NCBI GenBank assembly: GCA_910579465.1
Contig: CAJTUB010000007.1
Span: forward strand, 75,011 to 139,010
Length of the DNA: 64,000 nucleotides
Direction: 5' to 3'
Origin: an uncultured Lachnospiraceae bacterium
GTDB taxonomy: Bacteria > Bacillota > Clostridia > Lachnospirales > Lachnospiraceae
Each line of letters opens with the position of its first letter. Position 1 is the stretch's first letter. This document shows positions 1-8,874 of this stretch, piece by piece. The translations under genes were made by a program, and so were the position numbers. Under the pieces are notes generated by a model. That model searched no databases. It worked only from the letters and a program-made list of their open reading frames with translations, and was not told the origin of the DNA.

Positions 1-663
1 AGTCGTCTCGATTACCGAGCGCATCCGGTTTTTTATCATACAATGTACCTCGCCGACATTATAAATGGATTTGGAGGAAATGTATTCGTTGACCGCTGCA
101 GGCATCCCGCCGACGACCAGATATTCTTCAAAAAGAGCGAGCAGCTCCTGATGTACGATATCCGGAACCGGTTCAAAGGTCAGAAAATGCCCTTGAATCA
201 TGTCGACATACCAGTCGTTTCCGACCGCATCCAGGAATTCGTCAAAACGCAACGGAAACAGCCGGCATACATGAAAATGCTCCTGCATTTCCTGTGCCGG
301 CAAAAGTCCGGAAATTGCTATGACCGGAAGAAAGCTGCAGTGTGTCAGGGATTTGAAAAGAGGCGGACAAAAAGAAATCTCGTCTAAAATAACAACGAGA
401 CCGGAAAGAAATACCTCCTCGAGCTGGAAATAATCTGAAATCGTTTCTGTAGCAGAACGCCCGGAAAGAATTTTATCACAAAAAAACTGCGCCGCTGCAG
501 TATTCAGTTCAAAGTTTACATACAGGTACTGCGGATAATATGCCGTCGCAAACTCAATGGCAAGATAGGTTTTCCCGGTCCCTTTTGTACCCGTAATCAA
601 AAACGGAAGCGGACAATTCTGCTCCCTCCATTGCATCAGCTCCATTACTGCGTTTCGTTTCAT
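1..663 (-). CDS. AAA-type ATP-binding protein (DUF4143-like), 3' part cut by window edge
   Basis: The frame is open from an ATG at 663 down to base 1, so 221 codons are visible and the C-terminus lies outside the window. The translation has a Walker A motif (GTKGTGKT) near residue 28, a Walker B stretch (VVILDEIS) near residue 95, and a later segment VVGGMPAAV. This combination is typical of the stand-alone ATPases annotated as AAA_14/DUF4143, whose cellular role is mostly unknown. It lies just downstream of rluD on the same strand, with about 77 bp between them. The family call rests on motifs read by eye and no specific function can be given. Confidence 0.75.
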   Translation of the reverse strand, partial: MKRNAVMELMQWREQNCPLPFLITGTKGTGKTYLAIEFATAYYPQYLYVNFELNTAAAQFFCDKILSGRSATETISDYFQLEEVFLSGLVVILDEISFCPPLFKSLTHCSFLPVIAISGLLPAQEMQEHFHVCRLFPLRFDEFLDAVGNDWYVDMIQGHFLTFEPVPDIVHQELLALFEEYLVVGGMPAAVNEYISSKSIYNVGEVHCMIKNRMRSVIETT

Positions 664-740
664 GCCGTACTACCACTCCCTTTTCTGATTCCGGAACGGA
701 GCTCCGGTTTTGTTTCCATGCTCCTGTGTTATCTGGTTTT

Positions 741-1667
741 CTAGCCGCAGGTTGCCCGGAGCTTCCTGATTAACTCAGTAAAATACTCCGGCAGCTCCGA
801 AGAAAACTCCATATACTCGCCCTTCGTCGGATGAATAAAGCCAAGCACTCCGGCATGCAGGGTCTGACCGGTTAAATGGAACGGGTCCTTTTTCGGTCCG
901 TACATGGTATCTCCTAACAGCGGATGTCCGATACTGGACATATGCACACGAATCTGGTGTGTCCTTCCTGTTTCGAGCCTGCATGCAATATGCGAGTATT
1001 TCGTCCCGAACTGTTCGAGTACCCGGTAATTCGTTGCCGCAAACTTCCCTTTCACCGGATTGACTGCCATTTTCATCCGTTCCTCAGGATGTCGGCTGAT
1101 CAGTGTTTCAATCCTGCCCTCCGGCTCCTCAAACGTACCGTAAACAAGCGCATTGTACTGTCTTGTAATGGAATGCTCCTTAAACTGCTCTGCAAGGCTC
1201 CGGTGCGCGATATCATTTTTACAGGCAACGATAATTCCCGTCGTATTCTTGTCAATCCGGTGTACAATCCCGGGTCTTAAAATCCCGTTGATTCCGGAAA
1301 GTGAGCCGTTGCAGTGATAAAGCAGACCGTTGACAAGGGTTCCCGCATCATGGCCTGCTGCCGGATGGATCACAAGTCCCTTTGGCTTGTCCACGACAAT
1401 AATATCCTCATCCTCATAAACAATGTTTAACGGAATGTCTTCTGCATCTACCGCAAGTCCCTCAGGTGACGGAATCAGGACCTCAATTAAGTCCCCCTCC
1501 TTTACCATATCCTTACAGCGGCCGGTATTGTGGTTCAGCCATGCCCCGCCGCTTTCAATAATCTTCTGCACATAAGAGCGCGATACTTTTGGGTAATTCA
1601 CAGCGATTGCTTTATCAAGGCGAAGTCCGGCATCCTGTTCCTGTGCTATGAATTTGATTTCTTCCAT
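741..1667 (-). CDS. rluD: RluD-family large-subunit rRNA pseudouridine synthase
   Basis: This 308-residue protein has an N-terminal S4 RNA-binding domain (about residues 12-75, with RLDKAI and SRSYVQKII) followed by a pseudouridine synthase domain. The catalytic aspartate lies in HRIDKNTTG, the RluA/RluD signature. The family converts uridines of 23S rRNA to pseudouridine in the cytoplasm. The start overlaps the end of lspA by 22 bp, the usual lspA-rluD arrangement in Firmicutes and a sign of translational coupling. Which uridine it modifies (RluD, RluC or RluA specificity) cannot be told from sequence alone, so the symbol marks the family. Confidence 0.9.
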   Translation of the reverse strand: MEEIKFIAQEQDAGLRLDKAIAVNYPKVSRSYVQKIIESGGAWLNHNTGRCKDMVKEGDLIEVLIPSPEGLAVDAEDIPLNIVYEDEDIIVVDKPKGLVIHPAAGHDAGTLVNGLLYHCNGSLSGINGILRPGIVHRIDKNTTGIIVACKNDIAHRSLAEQFKEHSITRQYNALVYGTFEEPEGRIETLISRHPEERMKMAVNPVKGKFAATNYRVLEQFGTKYSHIACRLETGRTHQIRVHMSSIGHPLLGDTMYGPKKDPFHLTGQTLHAGVLGFIHPTKGEYMEFSSELPEYFTELIRKLRATCG

Positions 1668-2155
1668 TTGCTAAAATCCTCGTCCTTATAATAAAAAATC
1701 AGTAGAAAGCAGGCAAAAATACAGCCGCAGACGACACAGATATCTGCCACATTAAAGACAGGAAACTGAATCAGGTCAAACGAAAACAAATCCGTAACCC
1801 TGCCGGCTACAATGCGGTCAATCATATTCCCGAAAGCTCCTGCCGTGATAAGAAGAATACAAATACGCAACAGGCGCATCCGCGGCACACGCGGCAGCTT
1901 AAGATACGCCAGGATGACAACGGCAAGAATAACAAAGGAAAGGATTGTCAAAAGAATTGTATGCTTTCCAAGTAAGCCCCACGGGCCGCCTGTATTGTAG
2001 ACAAGCCGGAAGGAAAACACGTTTTTCCATAAAATCAACGGGGCGTCCTTGAGTGCGGTTCTTGCCCATAGCTTTGTCAGCTGGTCTGCCACAAGCAGGA
2101 CTACCAGTAATGCAAGATGCAGCAGACTGTTTCGTAAAAATATCTTTCGCTCCAT
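1646..2155 (-). CDS. lspA: Lipoprotein signal peptidase (signal peptidase II)
   Basis: LspA is an integral membrane aspartyl protease that removes signal peptides from diacylglyceryl-modified prolipoproteins. The sequence has four hydrophobic segments, the NTGGPWGLL motif, and the two catalytic aspartates in GNMIDR and FNVADICVV. I chose the ATG at 2155 (170 aa) because it follows a GGGGAG Shine-Dalgarno sequence. An upstream in-frame start at 2230 would add 25 atypical residues inside aroB. It lies between aroB and rluD and overlaps rluD by 22 bp. Confidence 0.93.
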   Translation of the reverse strand: MERKIFLRNSLLHLALLVVLLVADQLTKLWARTALKDAPLILWKNVFSFRLVYNTGGPWGLLGKHTILLTILSFVILAVVILAYLKLPRVPRMRLLRICILLITAGAFGNMIDRIVAGRVTDLFSFDLIQFPVFNVADICVVCGCIFACFLLIFYYKDEDFSKWKKSNS

Positions 2156-2174
2156 AGTAAAAAGCTCCCCTGTC

Positions 2175-3260
2175 TTATAGAATTGCCTGAACGGCTGCCC
2201 AGATCTCTTCGTCGGACACCCCGGAGTCAATTAGTGCATTGCCGATTGCGTCCAGAAGGACAAACTTAATTCTGGAACCGTCCGCTTTCTTGTCCCGGTG
2301 GCATACGGAAAGAAACTCTTCTTTTTCCGGCACAGGAACCTTTGTCTGCATTCCGTAAGCAGTCAATAACTCCCGTACCTTACGGGAATCCTCTGCAGAA
2401 AGTGTCCCGCGCAGCACGGAAACCTCTGCTGCGGCAATCATACCCGCAGAAACACACTCTCCATGCAGCAGGGAAAAGTCAGACAGCTTCTCCACCGCAT
2501 GACCGACGGTATGGCCGAAGTTCAACAGGGCACGCTCTCCCTTCTCCTTCGGGTCACGCTCTACGACTGCCTTTTTAATGCAGAGGCTTTGATAAATCAT
2601 CGAACAAAGCAGCTCTGCATTTTTTCCAAGGATTGCTTCCCTGTGTTCTTTTAAAAACGTATAATAGCCTGCGTCCCGGATAAACGCATGCTTTACCACT
2701 TCTCCCATTCCGGCAAGGAACTCACGCGGCGGAAGTGTTTTTAATGCGTTTACATTGATATAGACCGCAGACGGCTGATAAAATGCACCGACCATATTCT
2801 TATAGGCTTTAAAATCGACACCGGTCTTTCCTCCGATGGAGGAATCTACCATGGAAAGAAGCGAGGTAGGGATGCCGACAAAACGGATGCCGCGTAAATA
2901 GGTGGCGGCTGCAAACCCGGTCAGGTCCCCGGTCACGCCTCCGCCAAGTGCCAATAAAACATCATTCCGGTCAAACGAATGTGTAATCAGAAAATCGTAA
3001 AGCTGTTCCACTGTGGTAAGGTTCTTGGAGGCTTCCCCTGCAGGAAAGGCAAAGGAAACAACGGAAAAGCCCGCGTTCTTCAAAAGATTACTTACTTCAT
3101 TTCCATAAAGCTCTCCTACGGTGGAATCACTGACAAGGCAGAGCTTTCTTCCTGAAACGTCCAGTGAATGTAAAAGCGGCACAAGACCGTCAAACGTCTC
3201 TTCCAATAAAATCCGGTAAAGCGGTGCATTCCCCGCATCATGTACAATGAGTTCCTTCAT
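2175..3260 (-). CDS. aroB: 3-dehydroquinate synthase
   Basis: This 361-residue protein matches AroB, which cyclises DAHP to 3-dehydroquinate in the shikimate pathway using NAD+ and a divalent metal. Diagnostic stretches are the NAD-binding GGGVTGDLTGF, the phosphate- and metal-site region SSIGGKTGVD, and the histidine motifs GHTVGHAVE and LLHGECVSAGM. Length is normal for the family. It sits between divIVA and lspA with short spacers of 14-20 bp, so it is probably cotranscribed. A shikimate gene inside a division/lipoprotein cluster is a little unusual but shows no sign of recent transfer. Confidence 0.95.
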   Translation of the reverse strand: MKELIVHDAGNAPLYRILLEETFDGLVPLLHSLDVSGRKLCLVSDSTVGELYGNEVSNLLKNAGFSVVSFAFPAGEASKNLTTVEQLYDFLITHSFDRNDVLLALGGGVTGDLTGFAAATYLRGIRFVGIPTSLLSMVDSSIGGKTGVDFKAYKNMVGAFYQPSAVYINVNALKTLPPREFLAGMGEVVKHAFIRDAGYYTFLKEHREAILGKNAELLCSMIYQSLCIKKAVVERDPKEKGERALLNFGHTVGHAVEKLSDFSLLHGECVSAGMIAAAEVSVLRGTLSAEDSRKVRELLTAYGMQTKVPVPEKEEFLSVCHRDKKADGSRIKFVLLDAIGNALIDSGVSDEEIWAAVQAIL

Positions 3261-3274
3261 ATGAAATCCTCTGG

Positions 3275-3874
3275 TTACTCCTCTAAATTTATAATTTCAA
3301 TCTCTTCATCCTCTAACGCGTTCAGCGGGTTCTCCTTCAGCTTCTCCTCGCTGGCATCGTGATAGACGCCTGCCGGTATCTCAACGGAGTCCGTGGAGGC
3401 CTCGAACATGGAAAGCTCCTCTAACCGGATAGAAAAGCTCTGGCTGTCTAACAGCTCGGTCTGTGCCGCCGCAAGGCTTTTAAACTTTGCTTTATACATA
3501 TCGTACTGGCGGACCAGCTCGGTTGCCTGCCTGCGGATCTGCTCCAGCTCCCTTCTGGCATCCTGTAAAATGACATTTGCCTTGGAAACTGCCTCCTGCT
3601 CAATAATCTGGGCATTCTTTACGGCATTCCCTTTCGTCTCCTCCGCGGTACGCTCTGCCAGTACCAGTGCCTTCTGCAATGTCTTTTCAATTGTTTTATA
3701 ATACTGCAGTCCCTCATTTAACACGTTGATGCGGTCCTTCATCTCCATTTTCTCACGGTAGAGCTCTTCATAGTTCTCAAGAATCTGCTGCATGAAATTG
3801 TCAACGTCCCTTTTGTCATAGCCAAGACCGCCTGACTTAAATACTTTATTTTGAATTTCAACCGGTGTAATCAT
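3275..3874 (-). CDS. divIVA: DivIVA-domain cell-division/polar protein
   Basis: The first 60 residues contain the DivIVA lipid-binding domain (MITPVEIQNKVF, then GYDKRDVDNFM), followed by a long, charged coiled coil to about residue 150 and an acidic tail. DivIVA proteins sense negative membrane curvature at poles and septa and recruit partners such as Min proteins or wall enzymes. It lies directly downstream of sepF-ylmH, the canonical Gram-positive context. The genome also encodes MinE about 7 kb upstream, so its exact role in Min placement is open. Confidence 0.92.
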   Translation of the reverse strand: MITPVEIQNKVFKSGGLGYDKRDVDNFMQQILENYEELYREKMEMKDRINVLNEGLQYYKTIEKTLQKALVLAERTAEETKGNAVKNAQIIEQEAVSKANVILQDARRELEQIRRQATELVRQYDMYKAKFKSLAAAQTELLDSQSFSIRLEELSMFEASTDSVEIPAGVYHDASEEKLKENPLNALEDEEIEIINLEE

Positions 3875-3888
3875 AGTTATTCCTTTCT

Positions 3889-4641
3889 CTATTGGTACCG
3901 TTCCAACGCAACCTGGATGCGTCCCTTTTTTGTCAGTCCGCCGATTTCCTTCAACCGTGCCTTGCCAAGTCCGCGGAATGAAATCACATCGCCCTCTTTT
4001 ACTGCTGTGGAAGGCGACGTTGTCTCACGTCCGTTAATGAACACCCTGCCACTGGAAACGGCTGAGGCACTGCTGCTTCTTGAGATGCCGAACGCTGCTG
4101 CTGCAACCGCATCAATCCGGTTTGCCGCAACTGTTTTTGTCACAAGCCGGAAATCATGCCCGAACTCCTCTGCCTCTGCTGTGGAAATCCGGCAGATAAC
4201 ACCGGTATGACGGATCTGCACCAGATGTTCGGACAAAAAGGGGGCAATCCGTTCTGCACAGAGCAGATATGCTTCCTTCTCCTTCAGATAGATGTCCCCG
4301 ATGACGGAGCGCTCCAGACCGAGCCCGAGTACACTCCCCAGCACATCACGATGAGTCAGCTCCTCGGCAAACCGGATACTTTTGGGCGTAATCCGCATCC
4401 CGCAGACCGGAAACAGCTCCGGCGTAATTTCCATGGTGTCCGGCGCAATGCACAGCATCTGACGTTCTGCACCGGCAAAACCGCCATAAAACAGGTGGTT
4501 TGTACCGCTTAATACGGACTTTGCAGTCTCTGCCTCACTCAGCGTCAGAAAATCCGTAAACTCGGCAGTATACGTAAATTCAGCCCGCTTTTTCAGCTCG
4601 GCAATTCTCTTTTTTAACAGAAGCTCATCCATGCCTGCCAC
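3889..4641 (-). CDS. ylmH: YlmH family S4-domain RNA-binding protein
   Basis: This 250-residue protein has a C-terminal S4 RNA-binding domain (about residues 180-245; SGRVFINGRET, then VKEGDVISFRGLGK). The N-terminal part is typical of YlmH. Members of the family have been linked to rescue of stalled large ribosomal subunits in Firmicutes. The gene lies 2 bp downstream of sepF and 14 bp upstream of divIVA, which fits the ylmH locus. The assignment rests on the domain layout and the context. Confidence 0.9.
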   Translation of the reverse strand: MAGMDELLLKKRIAELKKRAEFTYTAEFTDFLTLSEAETAKSVLSGTNHLFYGGFAGAERQMLCIAPDTMEITPELFPVCGMRITPKSIRFAEELTHRDVLGSVLGLGLERSVIGDIYLKEKEAYLLCAERIAPFLSEHLVQIRHTGVICRISTAEAEEFGHDFRLVTKTVAANRIDAVAAAAFGISRSSSASAVSSGRVFINGRETTSPSTAVKEGDVISFRGLGKARLKEIGGLTKKGRIQVALERYQ

Positions 4642-4643
4642 AC

Positions 4644-5270
4644 TTACTGGTTTAACGTAGGTACTTCAAAACCGTTCTGTTCCACATAAGAGAGATAATC
4701 TCCCGAGATGTCGACGCTCTCCGGCGAGATAATAAAAATCAGGTTGGAAATCTGATGAATCTTTCCGTTCAGGGAATATACGGCGCCGGAAATAAAGTCC
4801 ATAATACGCTGCGCTAACGCCAGATCAAGTCCCTCTAAATTGACTACCGTGGCGCGCTCATTTACCAGCATATCACAGATATCCTGCGAATCGTCAAAAC
4901 GGGTCGGCTTCATAATGCTGACCTCTAACATCCTGGATGCGGAAACAGAACGAAGCGGAACGACGCGACCGGGTGCCTGGGCACGTTCCGTACGCGGTGA
5001 GCGTTCCCTTCTGCTTTCAGAATAATCGTAATCAAACTTTTCATCTTCGGTCTTCTGCGGCTTTCCTGTTTTTGCCGGAGCAGCGGCAAGTCTTGGCTGT
5101 TCCCTGCGGAGTGCCTGTGGCTCTTCTACCACCGCTGTCTGATTGAAACGCTCTGTTTTCTTTTTCTCTCTGCGTACAGGCGCTTCCGAGTCGAAATCGT
5201 CAAAATCATCGAAATCGTCCTCGTCCATCACATTCATTCTATTCAGAATACGCTCTAAAAAGTTACCCAT
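4644..5270 (-). CDS. sepF: Cell division protein SepF
   Basis: SepF anchors and bundles FtsZ filaments at the membrane. The N-terminus (MGNFLERILNRMNV) is a plausible membrane-binding amphipathic helix. It is followed by an acidic low-complexity linker (repeated DDFDDF) and a long, disordered charged region to about residue 110. The C-terminal DUF552 dimerisation domain follows (ATVVNLEGLDLALAQRIMDF, then GAVYSLNGKIHQI). At 208 residues it is longer than Bacillus SepF because of the linker. Its neighbours yggS and ylmH are the conserved division-cluster partners. Confidence 0.95.
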   Translation of the reverse strand: MGNFLERILNRMNVMDEDDFDDFDDFDSEAPVRREKKKTERFNQTAVVEEPQALRREQPRLAAAPAKTGKPQKTEDEKFDYDYSESRRERSPRTERAQAPGRVVPLRSVSASRMLEVSIMKPTRFDDSQDICDMLVNERATVVNLEGLDLALAQRIMDFISGAVYSLNGKIHQISNLIFIISPESVDISGDYLSYVEQNGFEVPTLNQ

Positions 5271-5284
5271 ACAACTATCTCCTT

Positions 5285-6007
5285 TTATTCCTTTGATGGA
5301 TAAACCCGCTGGCCGAAAATACCGGTGCCGACGCGGACTAAGGTTGCGCCCTCTTCCACTGCAATCTCATAGTCCCCGGTCATGCCCATAGACAGCTTAT
5401 CCATATATACATTATCAATGTTTTTGGAATTGATGTCAACCACTAATTGTTTCATTTTTCGAAAATAAGGGCGGTTTTCTTCCGGAACCCCGGTATAAGG
5501 TGCCACTGTCATCAGGCCCCGGAGCTTCAGATTGGGAAGTCCTGCCACCTTTCTTACAAGACCTTCCAGCTCCTCTGGTGCAATTCCATGCTTGGAAGCC
5601 TCTCCGGCAATATTGACCTCCAGCAAAATCTCGGAAACAACGCCGCGCTTTTTGGATTCCTCCTCAATTGCCTCTGCAAGATGAAGGGAATCCACGGAAT
5701 GAATCAGCACCGTTTTTCCTACAACGTATTTTAATTTATTTGTCTGCAGCGTTCCAATCATATGCCAGCGGAGCGGCCCGGTTATCTCCGCCTGCTTATC
5801 CCGAAGCTCCTGCGGACGGTTTTCCCCGAACTCGGAAAGACCACATGCCATTGCCTCCCTGATTGCAGCAACGGGCATCGTCTTACTGACGGCAATTAAC
5901 GTTACCTCCTCCGGGTTTCTCCCGGCACGCTGACAGGCGGCAAGGATATTCTCCTGTACTCTGGAAACGGCTTCTTTCATACTGCCTGCGTCACATGATT
6001 CCTGCAT
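5285..6007 (-). CDS. yggS: YggS/PLPBP family pyridoxal-phosphate homeostasis protein
   Basis: This single-domain, alanine-racemase-like TIM barrel of 240 residues carries the PLP lysine in LIAVSKTMP and a conserved FGENRPQEL motif. The family binds PLP and keeps its cellular level balanced but has no known enzymatic reaction. It lies immediately upstream of sepF (14 bp) and 4 bp after the HlyD-like gene, as in many Firmicute division clusters. An alternative start at residue 10 is possible. Confidence 0.93.
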   Translation of the reverse strand: MQESCDAGSMKEAVSRVQENILAACQRAGRNPEEVTLIAVSKTMPVAAIREAMACGLSEFGENRPQELRDKQAEITGPLRWHMIGTLQTNKLKYVVGKTVLIHSVDSLHLAEAIEEESKKRGVVSEILLEVNIAGEASKHGIAPEELEGLVRKVAGLPNLKLRGLMTVAPYTGVPEENRPYFRKMKQLVVDINSKNIDNVYMDKLSMGMTGDYEIAVEEGATLVRVGTGIFGQRVYPSKE

Positions 6008-6011
6008 TTTG

Positions 6012-7415
6012 TCATTCTCCTTCTATCATAATAATATCCTTAGTCACTGCGGAAACATCCAGCACAATGTGGTCGTAAAGCGATACGCCTCCGGCAAGAC
6101 CGGAACGCACTAAAATATAGTCATCTACGTCGGTAATCCGTTCAATCCGCCGGAATACGGCATAGCCCCGGTTCATGTTATAAACCCCTTCCAGATTGGT
6201 CAGAAAGGAGTGCATCATTGCCCGCTCCGGCTCTGCGTCAGCCCCTGCGGAATTAAGATAGATGCCGGAGTCAAACGCTTCCGAAGCAACATAATAATAG
6301 CCGTTTTCAAAAAACAGCGGATGAATCACCTGATAATCCGGCTTTACTTCCCCGGACGCCTCGTCAAAGCGTTCAATCATAATGCCGGTGCTGTTTTCAT
6401 TTCCTAGACCTCCTGCCGTCACAAAACGCTCCGGTATCTGGTAAACCTCTTTTTCTACAATAGAAGTCCCCGGTATTTTCAAACCCTTTTCCACATGAAA
6501 TTCAAGCGAAATATCTAAAAAACGCTCCTTCAGGTATTCCGTCCCGTAGCGGTCCATCTCCACAAGCAGATACTGTCCGCCGCTTAAGGTCAGAAGCTCA
6601 TAGGGCTTCTCATAGACTACCGGGTCTCCCGGAATACGAAAGGTTACGGTATCCTCTCCCCGCAGCCGTTTCAGGCTGTCCTCGTCCGGCTTTATGACAA
6701 GCTGCCAGGTATCTTCCGTTACCAGCTTATAGGCAAAGCTGCCGATGGCAGAAAGTCCGGACGGTTTGTTGCGTTCCGGAACAGCGCGGTTTTCCTTGGA
6801 GAACTCTTCCCCGGTCAGCTGTTCCCTGGTATAGCCGTCATAAATATCTGAAAAATAAGTAACGGAGCCGCTCTGCGGTGCAACGACCGTCACGAGGTCT
6901 CCTGCTATGTCTGCCGTCGGCACATCCAGTCTGGAAACATCACGGTAACGCAGATAGTCGGAAAGAAACTCTTCCTTGAACGGATAGGTTTCGGAAAATT
7001 CCGAATCGGAATATCCCATAAAGAACGTGCGTATATCACTTTTCAAACGGCCGATATCATTGACTGAAAGCAGGGAATTTTCTTCATTTGCTGCCAGCAG
7101 GTTCTGCAGGGAGGACGAATCGCTCAGGGAATACACCTTTGTCCCCTTGGAAACCCTTGCCCCCTCACGGTAATAATAGTTTAAGTAGCCCGCCTGCTCC
7201 GTACGGTAGGCGGTTTCCGTGCGGAGAATCATCGCCACGGCCTGTGCCTCGCTGCCGGAGCTTCCCTCCTGTACCTTATACAGCGAAAGATGCGGCACCG
7301 TAAAATAGCGGTAAATATTGATAATCAGCAGAACCAGAACGGCAAATGCAACAATAAGTCCGATGTTGACCTCCCGCCTTGTGCGGAATTTTACGATTTT
7401 TTTATCTTTCGCCAC
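6012..7415 (-). CDS. HlyD-like membrane-anchored protein of the sepF cluster
   Basis: The 467-residue protein has a basic N-terminus, one transmembrane helix (about residues 17-36) and a large extracytoplasmic part. The segment AGYLNYYYREGARVSKGTKVYSL resembles the biotinyl-lipoyl hairpin of HlyD/membrane-fusion proteins, and a second half (VVAPQSGSVTYF) fits the same fold. Such proteins are commonly annotated as HlyD-family adaptors and occur next to yggS-sepF in Clostridia. No partner transporter is adjacent, so transport is not supported and a division or wall role is only an inference from position. Confidence 0.7.
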   Translation of the reverse strand: MAKDKKIVKFRTRREVNIGLIVAFAVLVLLIINIYRYFTVPHLSLYKVQEGSSGSEAQAVAMILRTETAYRTEQAGYLNYYYREGARVSKGTKVYSLSDSSSLQNLLAANEENSLLSVNDIGRLKSDIRTFFMGYSDSEFSETYPFKEEFLSDYLRYRDVSRLDVPTADIAGDLVTVVAPQSGSVTYFSDIYDGYTREQLTGEEFSKENRAVPERNKPSGLSAIGSFAYKLVTEDTWQLVIKPDEDSLKRLRGEDTVTFRIPGDPVVYEKPYELLTLSGGQYLLVEMDRYGTEYLKERFLDISLEFHVEKGLKIPGTSIVEKEVYQIPERFVTAGGLGNENSTGIMIERFDEASGEVKPDYQVIHPLFFENGYYYVASEAFDSGIYLNSAGADAEPERAMMHSFLTNLEGVYNMNRGYAVFRRIERITDVDDYILVRSGLAGGVSLYDHIVLDVSAVTKDIIMIEGE

Positions 7416-7447
7416 GGCAGCAGACCACCTCTTTCCCTGGTTTCATT

Positions 7448-8443
7448 TTATTTGTCAGTCTGTATAGTTACGGACTCCATCAGCTCCGTTAATTTTCCAT
7501 AAAGATTATCATAGGAAGACGCCCGGAATACCTCTGCAATATAAGGAGTCCCGTTTCGGTCTTTGAAATAAATAATATTGCAGTACCCCGCTAACGGCGT
7601 AGTTCCTGTCTTTCCTCCAATCAGCTCAATTCCCTCCGGAAGCGGATAGGTTTTATTCTGAAAGTGATTGGTATTTGTCCATGTAGTCTCTTTTTGATTT
7701 CCTTCGGCATCCGTATAGACAATCGTACAGGGCGACATGGAAACCGTTGAAAGAAATTCCGGATACGAAAGCAGTTCGTTAAAAATCAGATAGATATCGT
7801 ATGCGGTTGTATACTGTTCCATATTATCCAGTCCGTGCGGATTGACAAAATGGGTATCTACTGCGCCAAGACGCCCGGCCTCCTCATTCATCAGCTCTGC
7901 AAAGCCTTCTACGGAACCGGCAACATGCTCCGCAAGGGCAATCGCCGCATCGTTCCCGCTGAAAACAAGCATTATAGAAAGCAAATCCCTTACGGTTGTC
8001 TTATCTCCCTCTGAAAAACCGAACAGTGTAGCTCCCTCCACGCCAAGATGGGAAGCGTTGTGGCTTATGGTTACAGGCTCGTCCAGATTGCATCTTTTAT
8101 AGGTAAGCAGCGCCGTCATAAGCTTTGTCGTGCTTGCCGGATAAATCGTTTTCTGGATTCCATATTCTTCTAACAGCTTATGTTCCGACACATCATACAG
8201 CGCGTAAGCGCCGTAAGACAGATTCTCTTCTGCATCCTTAAGGGAAGGAATACAGACCCCGGCAGCGCGTCCCTGCAGAAAATCTGCATTTCTGTCGTCT
8301 GCTGCAGTATAAGCTTCCGAAAAAGCTGCTTCGGCAAAGGCGAAAGGAAAAAACTCTGCCTCTGTCTGCCGCCTGCCGCAGCTGGTACAAAAAAGAACCA
8401 GAAGCAAAAGTATGGTTCCTGCAATCCTTTTCCTACGTTTCAT
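7448..8443 (-). CDS. D-alanyl-D-alanine carboxypeptidase (peptidase S11), probable lipoprotein
   Basis: All three penicillin-binding motifs are visible: STTK (PASTTKLMTALL), SGN (SGNDAA) and KTG (GGKTGTT). This is the DacA/DacF type that trims the terminal D-Ala from peptidoglycan stem peptides outside the membrane. I chose the ATG at 8443 because it gives a classical signal sequence (MKRRKRIAG, then a leucine-rich core) ending in a lipobox-like CTSC and follows a GGAGTG ribosome site. An upstream start at 8479 would overlap mgsA and add hydrophobic residues out of place. It is part of the rodA-mgsA-dac run. Confidence 0.9.
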   Translation of the reverse strand: MKRRKRIAGTILLLLVLFCTSCGRRQTEAEFFPFAFAEAAFSEAYTAADDRNADFLQGRAAGVCIPSLKDAEENLSYGAYALYDVSEHKLLEEYGIQKTIYPASTTKLMTALLTYKRCNLDEPVTISHNASHLGVEGATLFGFSEGDKTTVRDLLSIMLVFSGNDAAIALAEHVAGSVEGFAELMNEEAGRLGAVDTHFVNPHGLDNMEQYTTAYDIYLIFNELLSYPEFLSTVSMSPCTIVYTDAEGNQKETTWTNTNHFQNKTYPLPEGIELIGGKTGTTPLAGYCNIIYFKDRNGTPYIAEVFRASSYDNLYGKLTELMESVTIQTDK

Positions 8444-8475
8444 TCCACTCACTCCATTTGTAAATAGTATAAAAA

Positions 8476-8874
8476 TCAATTTTTGTAAAGCTCGCGCCAG
8501 TCCAGGTCTCCGCGCTCCAGTCCCTTTACAAGCAGCTCCGCTGTGGCAAGGTTGGTTGCCAGCGGAATGTTATGCGTATCACATAAAATTACGACATTAT
8601 TGACATCTGGTTCATGGGACTTCGGAGTCAGCGGGTCCCGCAGAAAAATCACCATATCGATTTCATTGTGTTCAATCTGCGCCCCGAGCTGCTGTTCTCC
8701 TCCAAGGTGTCCGGCGAGGTATTTATGAACGGAAAGGTTTGCAGCTTCTTCCACAAGCCGCCCGGTCGTACCGGTTGCATATAAAGTATGGTGGCTTAAG
8801 ATGCCTTTATATGCGATACAGAAATTCTGCATCAGTTTCTTTTTTGCATCATGTGCAATCAACCCGATATTCAT
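8476..8874 (-). CDS. mgsA: Methylglyoxal synthase
   Basis: MgsA converts dihydroxyacetone phosphate to methylglyoxal and phosphate, a bypass of lower glycolysis under phosphate limitation or sugar stress. The 132-residue protein starts MNIGLIAHDAKKK and contains LSHHTLYATGTTG, GGEQQLGA and VIFLRDPL, the conserved phosphate-binding and catalytic region. It overlaps the end of rodA by 4 bp. Linkage of mgsA to rodA and min genes is a recurrent Clostridia arrangement. Confidence 0.95.
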   Translation of the reverse strand: MNIGLIAHDAKKKLMQNFCIAYKGILSHHTLYATGTTGRLVEEAANLSVHKYLAGHLGGEQQLGAQIEHNEIDMVIFLRDPLTPKSHEPDVNNVVILCDTHNIPLATNLATAELLVKGLERGDLDWRELYKN